A stretch of 64,000 bases of DNA from Thermothelomyces thermophilus ATCC 42464 (GCF_000226095.1 NC_016476.1:186001-250000), one strand, 5' to 3'. Shown: positions 1-10,694, counted from the first letter of the stretch. Translations and numbers: made by a program. Notes: a model not told the origin generated them from the letters alone.

Positions 1-201
1 GCAACCCCTGCCGATGCCGCCGTCCGAGCGCCGGGTCTCGCACCTACGGAGATCAAGAACACGACCATGGCCTTGCCTGTGGCTATTTTTGACCTGGACG
101 ACGATGAGGACCAGACGGCGGCCGCCGGGATGCTTCGTCCTGCCGCCGGAGCGGGGATGCTGCTAGCGGCTGTCGTTTCCTGCGCCGCTGTCCTGTTATA
201 A
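1..201 (+). CDS. C-terminal end of a probable GPI-anchored surface protein (5' end outside window)
   Basis: Reading frame 1 is open from the window edge to TAA at 199-201. The last 66 residues show an acidic stretch (DLDDDEDQ) followed by small residues and a final hydrophobic segment ending AAVVSCAAVLL. That is the usual shape of a GPI-attachment signal: a small-residue omega region, a short spacer, then a hydrophobic tail with no basic cytoplasmic residues. Third codon positions are strongly G/C, supporting coding. The catalytic or structural domain lies upstream of the window, so the family cannot be named. A tail-anchored membrane protein is an alternative, but the absence of residues after the hydrophobic stretch favours GPI anchoring. 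Confidence 0.6.
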   Translation, partial: ATPADAAVRAPGLAPTEIKNTTMALPVAIFDLDDDEDQTAAAGMLRPAAGAGMLLAAVVSCAAVLL

Positions 202-721
202 GACAGTCACTGGCTGAGGGACGGGCTTCCTTAGCATGGGGCTATTGCGGTCGACAATTCGGTAGGGTAGCCCTCGCCGCGTGAGGTGACGGGTCTAACC
301 ACCAGCCACCCTGACGGGGTGTCTGTGACGCAGAAGGATGGATATGGACGACGCTTGTAACGTCTTCTTGCCTGTTCGTCTGCGGCCGGTTGTCTGGAAG
401 AAGCACTTGTTAATAGATGTGGAAAGCGTAATTAATGAATCTCATAACTATTCACGTTTGATAGTTAATAATTATTTCGTGAATACCGAGACGTAAGTCG
501 AGAAGTTAGAAAGGGATAGAAGCCATTCCTCCCAGATATCAAGGATAGGGATATGCTATTTTCTGTGCATACAAGGTTACTTAATATATGTACAACGGTT
601 GGCTCCCTTGCTGAATGTGCTGAATGGCTACCTAGGGTACTGAAGGGCGCCAAACACGTGAGCGGTCAATGCAACAGAAGCCGTGCTATTAGATGATGTG
701 CGCTCGAAACAGTCCGCGCCG
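202..721. other. Intergenic, convergent 3' flanks
   Basis: About 520 bases between the end of the surface-protein gene and the stop of the BAS2-like gene. It is AT-richer from about 410 and contains TAATTA motifs near 432 and 468. No gene or RNA was recognised. Confidence 0.5.
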
Positions 722-1478
722 TCAAGCCGAGCCAGAGATGTTCTTCCCACCAATGGGAAAGCCGCAGCCCTGCTTGCCGTTCTGAGTGTTGGCCGCAGGG
801 CCGGAGCAGATGCCAAATCTCTCCTCGCCCGTGTTCACCAGGGCGCAGCACGCCGAGGCGCAGTCGGCGTCGCTGGTGCACTCGCCCCCGATGAACTGCT
901 GCCCTTGGCCGTTGCCGACGTTGGCGGCACCTGCAGGGTCGGGCTTGAGGGTGCTGGGTCGGATGGTGGCGCCGGTTTGGCCGTTGTTTTGGTTGTCTTG
1001 GTTGTCTTGGTTGCCTTGGTTGTCTTGGTTGCCCCCCTGATTGTTGCATTGGTTGTTCCCGCCGTTGCGCTGGTTGCCCCCGGTGTTGTTCTGGTTCCCA
1101 CCCTGGCTACCACCTTGGGTTTGGTTGCCAGCACCAACGCCGCTCTCGAAGCCGCAGCCTTGTTTGCCCGCCTGGTTCTGAGCACCAACACCAGAGCAGA
1201 CGCCGATGGTTTGGCCGCCTTTGGGTAGGATAGCACAGCATCCAGAGGCACAGTCGGCCGCGCCGAGACATTGGCCGCCGATAAACTGCAAGCCCCTCCC
1301 GTTACCCACGTTTTTCTCCCCAGCCGGGTCGGGGATGTTCTGGCGGGCGGAAAGATTAGGCGCAGCCTGGACAGCCGAAAAAGTCACTGTTGGAGTTTTA
1401 GTGACGGAAACCATGCGCAAATGCCCATATATTGTACTCACAGGCGAGCGCCCCGACAACGGTATAGAACTGAACCAT
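722..1478 (-). CDS. Secreted cysteine-rich protein with two BAS2-like domains
   Basis: Two exons, 1478-1442 and 1386-722, give 233 aa. The 55-base intron (1387-1441) starts GTGAGT and ends CAACAG; this acceptor keeps the frame and completes a clean signal peptide beginning MVQFYTVVGALALTF and ending about SAVQA, whereas the later CCAG acceptor leads straight to a stop. The mature protein has two copies of one domain, each PDPAG..NVGNG.G.QFIGG.C...ADCAS.CCA......CSG......GKQGCGF with six cysteines. They are separated by a Gly/Asn/Gln linker of about 70 residues encoded by a degenerate 9-bp repeat. The single-domain arrangement is what I know from the family annotated as biotrophy-associated secreted protein 2 (BAS2), secreted proteins of plant-interacting fungi. 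Function in saprotrophs is unknown. Identification rests on the motif, not on a search. Confidence 0.75.
955..1065 (-). repeat. Degenerate 9-bp minisatellite coding the Asn/Gln linker
   Basis: Units close to GTTGTCTTG on the plus strand repeat between about 980 and 1035, with looser copies on either side. In the minus-strand gene they encode N-Q-D-N-Q-G type repeats between the two cysteine-rich domains. Length variation here would change linker length without shifting frame. Confidence 0.7.
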
Positions 1479-3674
1479 GGTAGTGAAACCGGAGGAAACA
1501 GAGCAGAATGAGCCGTTGCAGGATTATCTCGAGAGAAAATGAGCGGGATGTCGGCCAGCGACTGTGATGAGAAGAGATGATGAGGGCGTAAGAAGAGAAA
1601 GGACGCCTGGTCCGGATATGCGGTAGAGACAAGCCGGAAAACTTGAATGAATTAACACCAGTGGAAAATCGAGATAAATACTCATAACTCTCGGATGCCA
1701 CCACTCGGTGGGAAGACACTGAATCTTATAGTCGTTCAGGACGGCCCGAGTCGCACCACGGTCTCGACACGGTGAGGGTTCGTCCGAGGTCGTGTCCACC
1801 CGGTACAGTACCGTCGAAACAAAAAGATTGCCCTGTTTGTCCGTTTCTGCGGACAGTTCAAACATGCCTTTCGGACGATGATGGTGGCTTGGAAAAATGC
1901 GATGCGTTTGGCGTCTCAGGTCCCGCTCTTAGTGCTGCGGCGGTCGAAGCTGGGCGGCACTAATTATCGAGCCGGGCTAAGACTTTCCCCCTCCCCTTGC
2001 GCACCGACCTCGAAACACTGCATGAGGTGGCGGAAACGCCTGAGTCGTTGCACTCTCGGCTTTTTGGCGTCACGAAAATCCCAATGTTTGGTAGCTCCAA
2101 AATCTATTACTTGCACCCGCCTAGTTGAACCTATCAACACCGTTCGAATTGGTAATTAAACGATCCGTTTGAACTTTGACCTGGGCGATGTTGAGGTCCG
2201 AAGCTAGCACGTCTATAATTTATCACAAAAGGAATAAAATTCCAATGTATAATCTAGGTACGAACAAATCCGGCCTCGCAAGGATGCCGCCGCCATCATG
2301 ACAGATGATTTTCGGGCCTTGAGACGAAGGGAGGAAAAGTTGAAACACGAAACTCAAAGTTGAGCCATGCTCCTCTGAACTTCCACCATTGAAGTCGATC
2401 GACCAATTAATTGATGCCTAATTACAGATCCACGCGGGGCGCACGTTCTGTACTATGAGTAGCATGTTGCACCAGCGAGCAAACCAGGTTGCGGGCACAT
2501 CGGCTCCACTCCAAAAGTTCCGGTTTGGCACAGACGCGAGTTTGTTTCAACTGCAAGGATGATAGAGTTGGTTGACCTGGCCAGTCGCTAGCTGACGGGA
2601 AACCTCTTTGAATACCTCAGATCTGGGGAATTGAATTGAAAGGCTGGTATTCTCTATTGACTCCTTGGTTGAGAATCCATTTCGAAATGATCAAGCAGTA
2701 ATTATCAAGCAGTAATTCTGCTTCTATAGTAAGAGGGGCTGAGAGAGTTGACCTGGCCAGTGTTATCTGGTCAGATTAGATACATCACGTGATACTCGTT
2801 GAAGGCGGGGTTTTGTCAGGCCAAGTCTGGGGGGTAACTATGGTCAGGTCAAGCACTGGAACGCAGCCGCTAGAAAACCCCGGGTTAGACCTCCTCGGCG
2901 GCAAGTGACTGTCGGAACCCTTCCACTTCTGGCCCCCGATTTCATGCCATCTGCCAAAGTTCCATCCGGGAACTTTGGATCTGGAAACTGCTTATCCGTA
3001 ATTCGCAGGATCCCATTGCTTTTCTGGCAGTGTTTCTGCGCGGTTGCGTTGCAATTTCCCGAGGTGTCGGCCCTCCAATCAAAAGTGCTGAGGATGGGCA
3101 TTCCTCACCGGCGACCGGCCGGATCACCATACTTCCGAGTACCTATTCATTAGATGACCCCAATGACCCGACGTCAAAGAAGAAGCCAGGCCTTGCAGGC
3201 AGGGCTGTGTAACAATAAAACACTCAACAAAGAGCACACGTGAGGCAACCCGTTCGCATGTCACCCGCGGGTGGCTCGCGCTCTGGGCAGATTGATATAA
3301 TAATTAATTATTAGTGCCTCCGGGAAGGGCAACTGCGAATATTCTCTAATATATACTGTGTATTTGCTGTTTGGCGCACGCTCCAACTCATCCAGTCGCT
3401 AGGTCGTTATAATCTGGCACTCCCATTTTGAAGGTCCTGCCATTCACGGAGCGTACAAGGAATGTAGGTGTCACCCTTGCCATTACGTGCAATCCAAAAG
3501 ACCCCGTCCCCAGCCGTCATCCTGTCGGGGTCCACGCCCGCATGCTTCAGGGGCACCTTGTTTGGTTCTTATTGTGGGTCGAGGAGGGCTCCTGTACTCC
3601 GTACGTGGCGCAGAAATAGGGGGACCGCGAACCTCGGAAGCTGAGTTCGAGCATGCCCGAGACAACCCCCCTGA
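1479..3674. other. Gene-poor intergenic region
   Basis: About 2.2 kb with only short frames lacking codon bias. It holds TAATTA motifs (near 1964, 2153, 2416, 2702, 3301), a 14-bp tandem duplication at 2690-2717 and a 15-bp direct repeat GTTGACCTGGCCAGT at 2571 and 2747. The part next to 1478 is presumably the promoter of the secreted-protein gene. No RNA gene was seen. Confidence 0.5.
2690..2717. repeat. Tandem duplication of a 14-bp unit
   Basis: ATCAAGCAGTAATT occurs twice, head to tail and without a gap. It looks like a simple local duplication; there is no gene here. Confidence 0.85.
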
Positions 3675-4560
3675 TTAATACCAAGGGTCGCCGTCCCAGT
3701 CGTCAAAGTTGAAGTCGTCGTCCCACTTCACGTCGTCGTAGTGGTGCTGGACGGAGGCAAGGCTCGAGATGGTGTCTACAACGTGGCCCTGGAGAACCAA
3801 GCAGTTTCCGTCGTGGTTGTCATCGTCCTCCCAGGGGGGGACGCATGCGTCTTCCGAGGGTTGCCATGAGCATCCGACATGAGCGGCTGGGCGATCCTCT
3901 CAGCCGGCCCCCAGTCTGGGACCCAGGAGGGCAGTCCCGAGGTGCTGGGTTTCTTGAAGGGGAAGCATAGACCGAGCACGTCGAGATTTCCCGACACCTC
4001 GATCAACCTTCTCGTCACGTCTCGATAGACGTCCCGGTGAGGCAATCGATCGTCGGGCACGACCTCCAGGGCCTTGAGCCTGCCGTCGGCGAAGCCCAGG
4101 GCGGAGTAGAGCTTGTCTCTAGGGTCGGTGGCGTGACGGTGCCGGGTACGGAGCAGGTATGAGAGCAGCTCGTCGGCCGGATTGGGATTCGCGACGGCAT
4201 TGGCTTGTTTCCGAATGGCCTGCACCTCCCAAAAGGGAGTGGTAGGCGGGTCGAAGTAGTTGCCGAATATCGGATGCTCGAATTCGCGATGCCCAATGCC
4301 GCTCCGTGGCGCACGGCGGAGCAGAAGATGTCCTAGTCGACCTGGTAGCGGCCGCTGACCAGCAGCGCCCGCTTAGCCAGGACGATTTCTTGGGCCGTCC
4401 ATGCCCTCCGCCACCACTGATGGTCGAAGAAGATGTACTCCATGGACGCGTCGGTGCGGAACTTTCCGAACACTTCCCCCTTTTGATACTCGGCCTTCCT
4501 GCTCGGATCCTTCTCGACCGCGGCCGCGTCCTCCCGGAGCGTGACGCTTGGGGCCATTGC
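3675..4560 (-). pseudogene. HET (heterokaryon incompatibility) domain gene relic
   Basis: Minus-strand segments read as the middle and C-terminal parts of a fungal HET-domain protein. They include WWRRAWTAQEIVLAKRALL near 4373-4431, the typical LLSYLLRTRHRHATDPRDKLYSALGF at 4090-4170 (shown in part), the LPSWVPDWG motif near 3905-3935, and a C-terminal GHVVDTISSL segment ending in an Asp/Trp-rich tail with TAA at 3675-3677. HET proteins trigger cell death after non-self recognition. The usual N-terminal ALSYVWG and IDxICINQ blocks are absent: homology stops near 4560, exactly where plus-strand TPR coding begins. The reading frame is broken in about three places, so this is a fossil and not a functional gene. 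Confidence 0.7.
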
Positions 4561-5167
4561 GACTGGGGCATACCTGGTGTATGAGAAAACTGGAAGCAAA
4601 ATTGCCATTGAAATGGCAGTGGAATTCGCCAGAGCGAGCCTTCGCGCAAACCATGACGGCGCTTCATCACTCGTGCGACTCCAGTTAAACAACCTTGGGG
4701 TCATGCTTGCAAGCAGGTACGAACGAAAGGGCGAGATGGCCGACCTAGAAGAAGCGTCGTTGTGCTTTTACAACGCTTGGCGTTGTCAAACCGCTAATCC
4801 CTTCCATCGAATTCAGCCAGCTGCCCGATGTCTTCCTCTGTTTGCTGCCCAAGCAAAAATCGGCACCGCAATTGATCTCGGACAAGATGTTATCGACCTC
4901 CTTCCGGCCGTAAGCACGAAGCTCCTCGACCGCAGTGACCAGCAGTTCGTCATGTCGACCTTTGCTGGCGTCGCTTTTGATGTTTGCGCCATCCCCCTTG
5001 CGTACAATGGGCCGGCCGACGCCCTTGAGTACCTCGAGAAAGGCCGTCGTGTCATCATTGGCCAGCTTGTAGATGCCCGGAGCGACATTTCGTCCTTGGA
5101 ACAGCAGCACCCCGATATCGCCCGCCGATATATGCAACTCCGGGATGACGTCAAGAGCAAGTTCTGA
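4545..5167 (+). pseudogene. TPR-CHAT protein fragment, truncated at both ends
   Basis: The open frame has no ATG at its start; coding similarity begins near 4550. It contains a tetratricopeptide-like block around LNNLGVMLASRYERKGEMADLEEA (residues quoted in part) and then the segment that precedes the protease domain in fungal TPR-CHAT proteins: ALEYLEKGRRVIIGQLVDAR...LEQQHPDIARRYMQLRDDV. The frame stops right after VKSKF, so the CHAT caspase-like domain is missing. Upstream TPR repeats are also missing. It abuts the HET relic head to head, so both seem to have lost their 5' parts at one breakpoint. In fungi such proteins belong to the NLR-like/programmed-death repertoire. It is unlikely to be functional. 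Confidence 0.65.
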
Positions 5168-5414
5168 AAGTAATGCAGGTGTGGAGTGACTAACCTGTTC
5201 TTCACACATGACAACACACCTGCTTGCGAATCGTCTACTGGAAATTGCAGGTATAAAAGGAAAAAGGTTATATAAGTTCTCATTGATGCTTCGAACTTTG
5301 GCAACTCTTCATTTCTTAATGCCCAAAACAGGCATCGTTAGCACTCCCTCTCGAAAATTCAACAGAATCCCTTACTCTTTTGGTAGCCCATCAAAGACTT
5401 ACCCGATTTGGAAG

Positions 5415-5935
5415 ATGGCATCAACAGCGCCCGAGTCTGAGCAGCTTCTCAAAACCCGCTTCGCCGACCTCAACAGAGCCTTCGACACAGTATCCCCCAA
5501 GGTCGCCCTCTCCTGCGCGTTTCTTGGGTCACCGTAGTCACACATCCAGACAATCCAGAACACCATCAGCAAGGGCTCCATGCTGCTCTTCACCCTCGAA
5601 GCCCGCATCAACGTGAACGGGAGCTGGGACACGGCGAGCGAACGGCTGGGCCAGCCCGGGCTCTGTTTCCTGGATGAGGCAAACAAGGCTCTCAAGAGCT
5701 TGGACGGAAATATCGACAATGGGGGACACGGAGAGCTGCACACTGCTGGCCGGTGATACTACCGCTCTGGCAGGCAGTGATGCGATGGACAGGAGGCTGT
5801 TACAGGCTGGCGCTGCTTGCCAAGAGATGGATGAAAGAGGCTTGTCTGGCATATCTGGGTGAGCTGCCGGATGGAGAGAGGGCCACGTCCACAAAAAGAG
5901 GATCGTAGCCAAGCTAGAAGACTAACTCGAAGCCT
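5415..5935 (+). pseudogene. Degraded coding relic of unknown family
   Basis: From ATG 5415 the frame encodes MASTAPESEQLLKTRFADL and continues with strongly G/C third positions. A TAG at 5535-5537 interrupts it, and the same frame continues with a convincing coding stretch (TISKGSMLLFTLEARINVNG and onward) to about 5740. A further coding-like piece around LWQAVMRWTGGCYRLALLAK follows in another frame to about 5930. No good intron explains the TAG. I do not recognise the family; its position beside the HET and TPR-CHAT relics suggests the same decayed cluster. It could be a gene with unusual splicing, but a relic is simpler. Confidence 0.4.
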
Positions 5936-7753
5936 TCGGGCGCGGAAGTGCGGGTAGTCGCAGTGGGATAACCGGAGTGTTCAACACTTAGAAGAGAAAC
6001 GACCGGGCATTCATATCACTGTTCCAGCAAGGTTATGGGCGAAGTCCGCGTTAGGAGTCTCACGAGATCAGCTAGGAGTCTCGCTGGGTTTGGGAGCAGA
6101 GTACCTTACCTAGTAGTTTTCGGGCTGGCCCTATGTCAGAACATACCTGTCATTAAAACCTTGACCTTGCCATCAGCATCGTTTGCAATGAATAGAGTAT
6201 TAATTAGTTCCCAGGTTTTGAATCATCGTAGCACGCTGATATGTGAAAACAAAACGGAGATGAAGCGATGGGAGAGTGTCTTTCTTATTCCTTGTTTATT
6301 TCCGGTTTTGCCTTTCTTGGTGCCTCTTTCCGTCCGGTGCATTCAAATCCCAGGCATTGAGGTCTTCAGCCGAAGAGAACATAACAAAACTTGAATAGAA
6401 CGCGCGAGATGTGGGTCTAATATGCAAGAACACAATAAGCAGCGGGGCCCGGATCTACGGGGCAAGTGCGCTGGCGCCATGCAACGGCCACTCTGATCAT
6501 TCCGTTTGGTCAAGGGCTCGACAACCAGAGAGTCGAGATAAAATTGGACTGACCCGACCATGTGGTTCCCGTCTTGCGGCTTCGAAACTGGCCAACCTTA
6601 TCCACGATCCGGGTCGTGGTTGGGTCTGATAGGTACATGTAATTTGCCTCCACTGGAGCACGCATTGTCAAGTGCTGACATCTGCTCTTCATTGGATGGT
6701 TGGCTCCTTCTCAGAGAAAGTCCACCAAAACTGGGTTGAGGAGACTGAATAAACGAACCAGAAGAGTTGGGGCACCAATGCCTCAGGTTATCAGGCGCCG
6801 GTTGCTAGAAACCACGTCTGCCTCGAAACACGAGCTGAAGGGGCCTTATAAGAGTGCCAGTGCCTGCCTGGTCAGTACTGGGGTGGAACATACTTGCGAG
6901 CCTGCTCTTGAAATGTTTTGATTCTTCAAGTAATTAGAGAGTAAACACCCTTCGTTTTCTCCTTCTGTTGCTCCAGGCGACTGAACAGATCTAACCTGAA
7001 CAGACCTGTTGTTCAGTAGAAACTTCGGATGGAAACAGGTCGCCCGGGACGACAATAAATACCAACTTCCTCACCTTCTCCCTCATCCAATTCCTCTCTT
7101 CCTCACAACTTCTTCGCTCAGCTTCTGCAGTCTGCGATCGTTCACACTTGCCATCTCAGCAATTCCATCTCACCATCTTTGCTGTCTCGCAGAGTCGCGC
7201 GCAGTACGTAGGCAACTCAATTGAACCTCTTCAGCTCGCATTTCATCTCTGGATTTTAACTACCTCTTCTTCCCATTTTTTTCATACCCTTTTTCCCGCA
7301 GTGGTCGCTCTACCTCAACCCACAACCGACCAAGCCATCTCCAACAACAGTAATCTCGACTTTCCATCTCAGGCTTAGATGCCATCAATTTCATCGATTC
7401 CATCAAGAATTCCATCACTTTTCACAACTCTTCATCCAGGTAGGTAAGAAAAAAGACAAAATAGTCGCATCCTCCCATCATCGCATCTCCTCCAGGGGAG
7501 TCCGCAAGTGGCGACAGGGCACCAGCTCCACAAGGCTGAGAGCATGACAACGATCATCGCGAGAGCGCCGGACCTGGCTCATTCTAGGACCCAGACCCTT
7601 GGCTGCTTGCCCCATCGTCTCCCCGAAACACCCCACCTTCTTACCCACCAGCTCTGACCACTTGCTCCATCACCTCGGTTGCCGACGCGCTCAAAATTTT
7701 CCCCTTCGACGTCGCGTAATTTAAACAAATTGTTTGCAAGCTCACCTCACATC
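5936..7753. other. Intergenic region and long pyrimidine-rich leader
   Basis: No gene was recognised from 5936 to about 7000. From about 7040 the plus strand becomes CT-rich with many TCACC/CATC runs, typical of fungal core promoters and 5' leaders, so this is probably the promoter and 5'UTR of the acidic-protein gene. CAG|GTAGGTAAG near 7438 followed by CTCCTCCAG near 7492 could be a 5'UTR intron. Short upstream reading frames start at ATG 7380 and 7543. Confidence 0.45.
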
Positions 7754-7777
7754 ATGACCGGCCGACTGACGAGATGA
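7754..7777 (+). promoter_or_regulatory. 7-codon uORF whose stop overlaps the main start codon
   Basis: ATG at 7754 opens MTGRLTR and ends at TGA 7775-7777. The main ATG is 7774-7776, so start and stop share ATGA. This geometry allows termination-reinitiation or leaky scanning to set the output of the downstream frame. Confidence 0.5.
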
Positions 7778-9645
7778 TGAACACAGACCAGACGGAACCG
7801 ACAGTCGCAATGGAGACGGCGGTTGCTGTCGAGAATCTCTCTCCCCTGGCCGTCGCCCGCCGGCCCATGGGCGCGGTCTTCACCACTGGCCCCTTCAAGC
7901 CCATCTCCCAGGGCTTCTCGCTCTTCTTTGAGGCCCTGCTCTCCGCCGTTGCCCTCGGCAATGCCGACACCTTGGAGACGCTGGCTCACCTTGACGTCTC
8001 CACCGTCTCATCCATTTCTGAAAACGAAGACGACAAAGGCGTTCCCGCCTTCAGCAAGCCTTCTACTTCCCACCAGACGCCCGTTCCGGAGATCTCCGCT
8101 TGTCCGGCGGTGGAGACTCCTGGCCCAGTCGACTCGGCCATCATCAAGGAAGACAATGAGGCTGCCGCAACCATCACTCTGCGCAATGAAGACAGCCAGG
8201 GCATGAACGCCGAGTCCCCTACAGTTACTGCCGTCACCCAAGACGTCATCGCATCTCAGCAGGCCGAGACCGCCCTCGCTTGCACCGAGGACAGCACTGC
8301 GCCTGTCGATGCTTCGCTCCCTGACATCACTCGCGATGCTGAGCCTGTCATTGATGAGGCCGAGGGTTCTACTAGCATTGCCGTTGCCTGTGCCACCGAG
8401 GAGCAGCACGATGCTTCCGAGGTCGACTTGATTGTTTCTGAAGGCGAGGCCGTCGCCGCTGCTGAGTGCACTCTGGACGCTGAGGTTCAGGTCACCGACA
8501 ACGTCTCCGATGAGACTCAGCACACCGAGTCCCCGAAGGAGGACTCCGTTTGCGTTGTCTCTGAGGGCGTAACTGATACTGTCACTTCTGCTGTTGATAC
8601 ACTTGATAACTCCCTTAACTCTTCCATCGAGGCTGCCAAAGTCTCTGACGTCACCTCGGCAGCTGCCGGACTCGATAACATTGAGGACACCTCGGCAGCA
8701 GAAGTCTCGGTCAAACTGGACATTGAAAGCAACCCCGCTGACAAGCCAGAGGCCGTTGCTACCCAGGACATCACATCCGCTCCAGAGAACATCTCTCATC
8801 AGGACTTCATCGAGGACTCCGAGAGTGTCGCCAAGGATGTCATCGAGGACATCGTTGTCAGCAGCAATGAAAACCTTGACACCAATGCCGACGTTGCCGT
8901 TGAGGCTACGGATGAGGAGCTGACCCAGATCAGCGATGTCGAGTCCATGGAGACCATTTCCGACGAAGGGGACGAAGAGCCGATGCCACTTCCTGTCTTC
9001 CCTCTCATCCTCGAGGACGATTTCGATGCTCCCGTCTCCAGCACCTTCCAGGCTGGTCTAGAACTGCTTATGGAGATCGACACTACCTGGTGCGTCCCTC
9101 AGATCGTCGAAAAGGGCAAGTCGGAGCGCGAGCGTGTCCGCGAGAGGCTCGCCAATCGGTCGACTGCGCAGTTCAACCTCCAGAACCTGCGTCTCGAGAA
9201 GGCCGCCCTTGCACTCACCATCAACGGCGGCCCTGTGCACGCGCAGCCCTCGCGCAAGGTGGCAGCGCTTCCGACGCGCGTCCCTCCTGCGAAGCGCGAC
9301 ATTGCAGTGCCTGAAACCAAGGATGGCTTCGCTCAGACCGAGGTTGCGGACGCCCCAGCCCGCAATCACTCGCGCAGCACCTCGGCAAGCAGCTCCGCGT
9401 CCAAGATTTCTGCAGATGCAGTCTTCGACAGCGCGCCCTGCCCTGGAACGCCGGTGACGGAATACACAGGCACACCGACCAAAGAGGTCCAGTCACATGC
9501 CGCCGCCTCTTCCGATGGAAAGGTCGTCCCTCAACAGGTTTCGAGGGACGACAAGATTAACAACACCATCGGAATCGCAAAGGAGACAGAATCGCTCCAC
9601 ACTCCCGCCACAGTCTCCCGAGACGTGGATGAGACCAGGAACTAG
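7774..9645 (+). CDS. Acidic Ser/Thr/Val-rich protein, 623 aa to the first TAG; possibly the N-terminal half of a longer protein
   Basis: The open frame starts at tandem ATG codons and has G/C-biased third positions. The first 65 residues contain a conserved-looking patch (RRPMGAVFTTGPFKPISQG). Then comes about 330 residues of low-complexity acidic sequence rich in D, E, S, T, V and A, probably disordered. A more ordered block follows around residues 405-520 (PLPVFPLILEDDF, TFQAGLELLMEIDTTWCVP, then an Arg/Glu-rich helix). It ends at TAG 9643-9645. The same frame continues open for another 540 codons with equal codon bias, so the stop may be spliced out, read through, or a mutation. No known domain was recognised. 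The leader carries several uORFs. Confidence 0.65.
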   Translation: MMNTDQTEPTVAMETAVAVENLSPLAVARRPMGAVFTTGPFKPISQGFSLFFEALLSAVALGNADTLETLAHLDVSTVSSISENEDDKGVPAFSKPSTSHQTPVPEISACPAVETPGPVDSAIIKEDNEAAATITLRNEDSQGMNAESPTVTAVTQDVIASQQAETALACTEDSTAPVDASLPDITRDAEPVIDEAEGSTSIAVACATEEQHDASEVDLIVSEGEAVAAAECTLDAEVQVTDNVSDETQHTESPKEDSVCVVSEGVTDTVTSAVDTLDNSLNSSIEAAKVSDVTSAAAGLDNIEDTSAAEVSVKLDIESNPADKPEAVATQDITSAPENISHQDFIEDSESVAKDVIEDIVVSSNENLDTNADVAVEATDEELTQISDVESMETISDEGDEEPMPLPVFPLILEDDFDAPVSSTFQAGLELLMEIDTTWCVPQIVEKGKSERERVRERLANRSTAQFNLQNLRLEKAALALTINGGPVHAQPSRKVAALPTRVPPAKRDIAVPETKDGFAQTEVADAPARNHSRSTSASSSASKISADAVFDSAPCPGTPVTEYTGTPTKEVQSHAAASSDGKVVPQQVSRDDKINNTIGIAKETESLHTPATVSRDVDETRN

Positions 9646-10663
9646 GACATTGTGGCCTCATTCCCCGTTCCCGGACGAGAATGGCGCGACACAGAACTTG
9701 ACTTCGCGGTCCTCTCCGACGGCCGCATCCTCTACCACTACCCTCAGGACAACCTCTTCCTGAAGCTCACCATAGCCGACTACGAGCAGTACCGCGCCGC
9801 CTACCCGGACGGCCCCACCATGGATCTGCACTTCCTCGCCCGCGATGAGGACGAGGACTTAGAAGAAGAGGAGGACGTTGACGACGACGCCAGCTCGGCC
9901 TTCATCTCGAATCCGGACGAGATTGACGAGGACGCCGCTGCCGGGGACGCCTCTGCCGAACTCTTTGCGCGCCCGCCCACCCCGGCGCTCGAGAACCACG
10001 ACGCCGGCAGCATCGAGATTGTGTTCGGCTACGATGACGGCGACGACGACGCGCAAGACGGTCCTGCCGACGCCGACGCCGACCCCCACCCCGCTGCCGG
10101 ACCCGCCAGCCTCTCCTCTCCTCTTCCCCGCGAGGACGACACGCCCGGTGACGCCACCCGCGACGACAGCGGCGAATTCTCTCGCTTCGAGGACGAGGCC
10201 GACGACTTCGCCCTCGACTACCCGACCTCGCCCTACCACGCGCGCGCCACCCCGCTGTCCTGGACCGGCTTGGAGGAGACGGCGTGGGGGCTCCAGTCGT
10301 ACGTCTGCCCGCGCGATGGCACGCTGGCGCTGTGGCGCGAGCGGGCGGCGGCCAGCGGTGCCTCGGCCGGGATGCTGGCGCGGTGCACCTGGGTCGCACA
10401 CGCGGACCGGAACCGGGTCGTGGCGGCTGCCCCCGCCGCATCAGGGGTGCCGGAGCTGAAGTTGACGACGCCCGAGGGCGAGGAGCTCTGGTTAGACGAC
10501 GAGTTCACCGGGTACACGCCCGGGTCGGACGTGTTCGACTTCTCTCGCGCCGAGTACGGCCACCGGTGCACGGACGACTGCATCCCCTTCTTTGACGAGT
10601 TCGGGTGGGAGTGCTTCCCCGAGTCGGAGCGGGTGCGGCTGCTGCGCGAGGAGGAGGCAGAGG

Positions 10664-10694
<31 letters not shown>

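Noticed and set aside
4010-4670. Several overlapping minus-strand frames of 90-180 codons at the HET locus
   Set aside because: Only the frames with HET motifs are considered coding; the others are shadows.
9859-10441. Long antisense frames opposite the acidic protein (180 and 179 codons)
   Set aside because: They are Arg/Gly-rich shadows created by GC-rich acidic codons on the coding strand.
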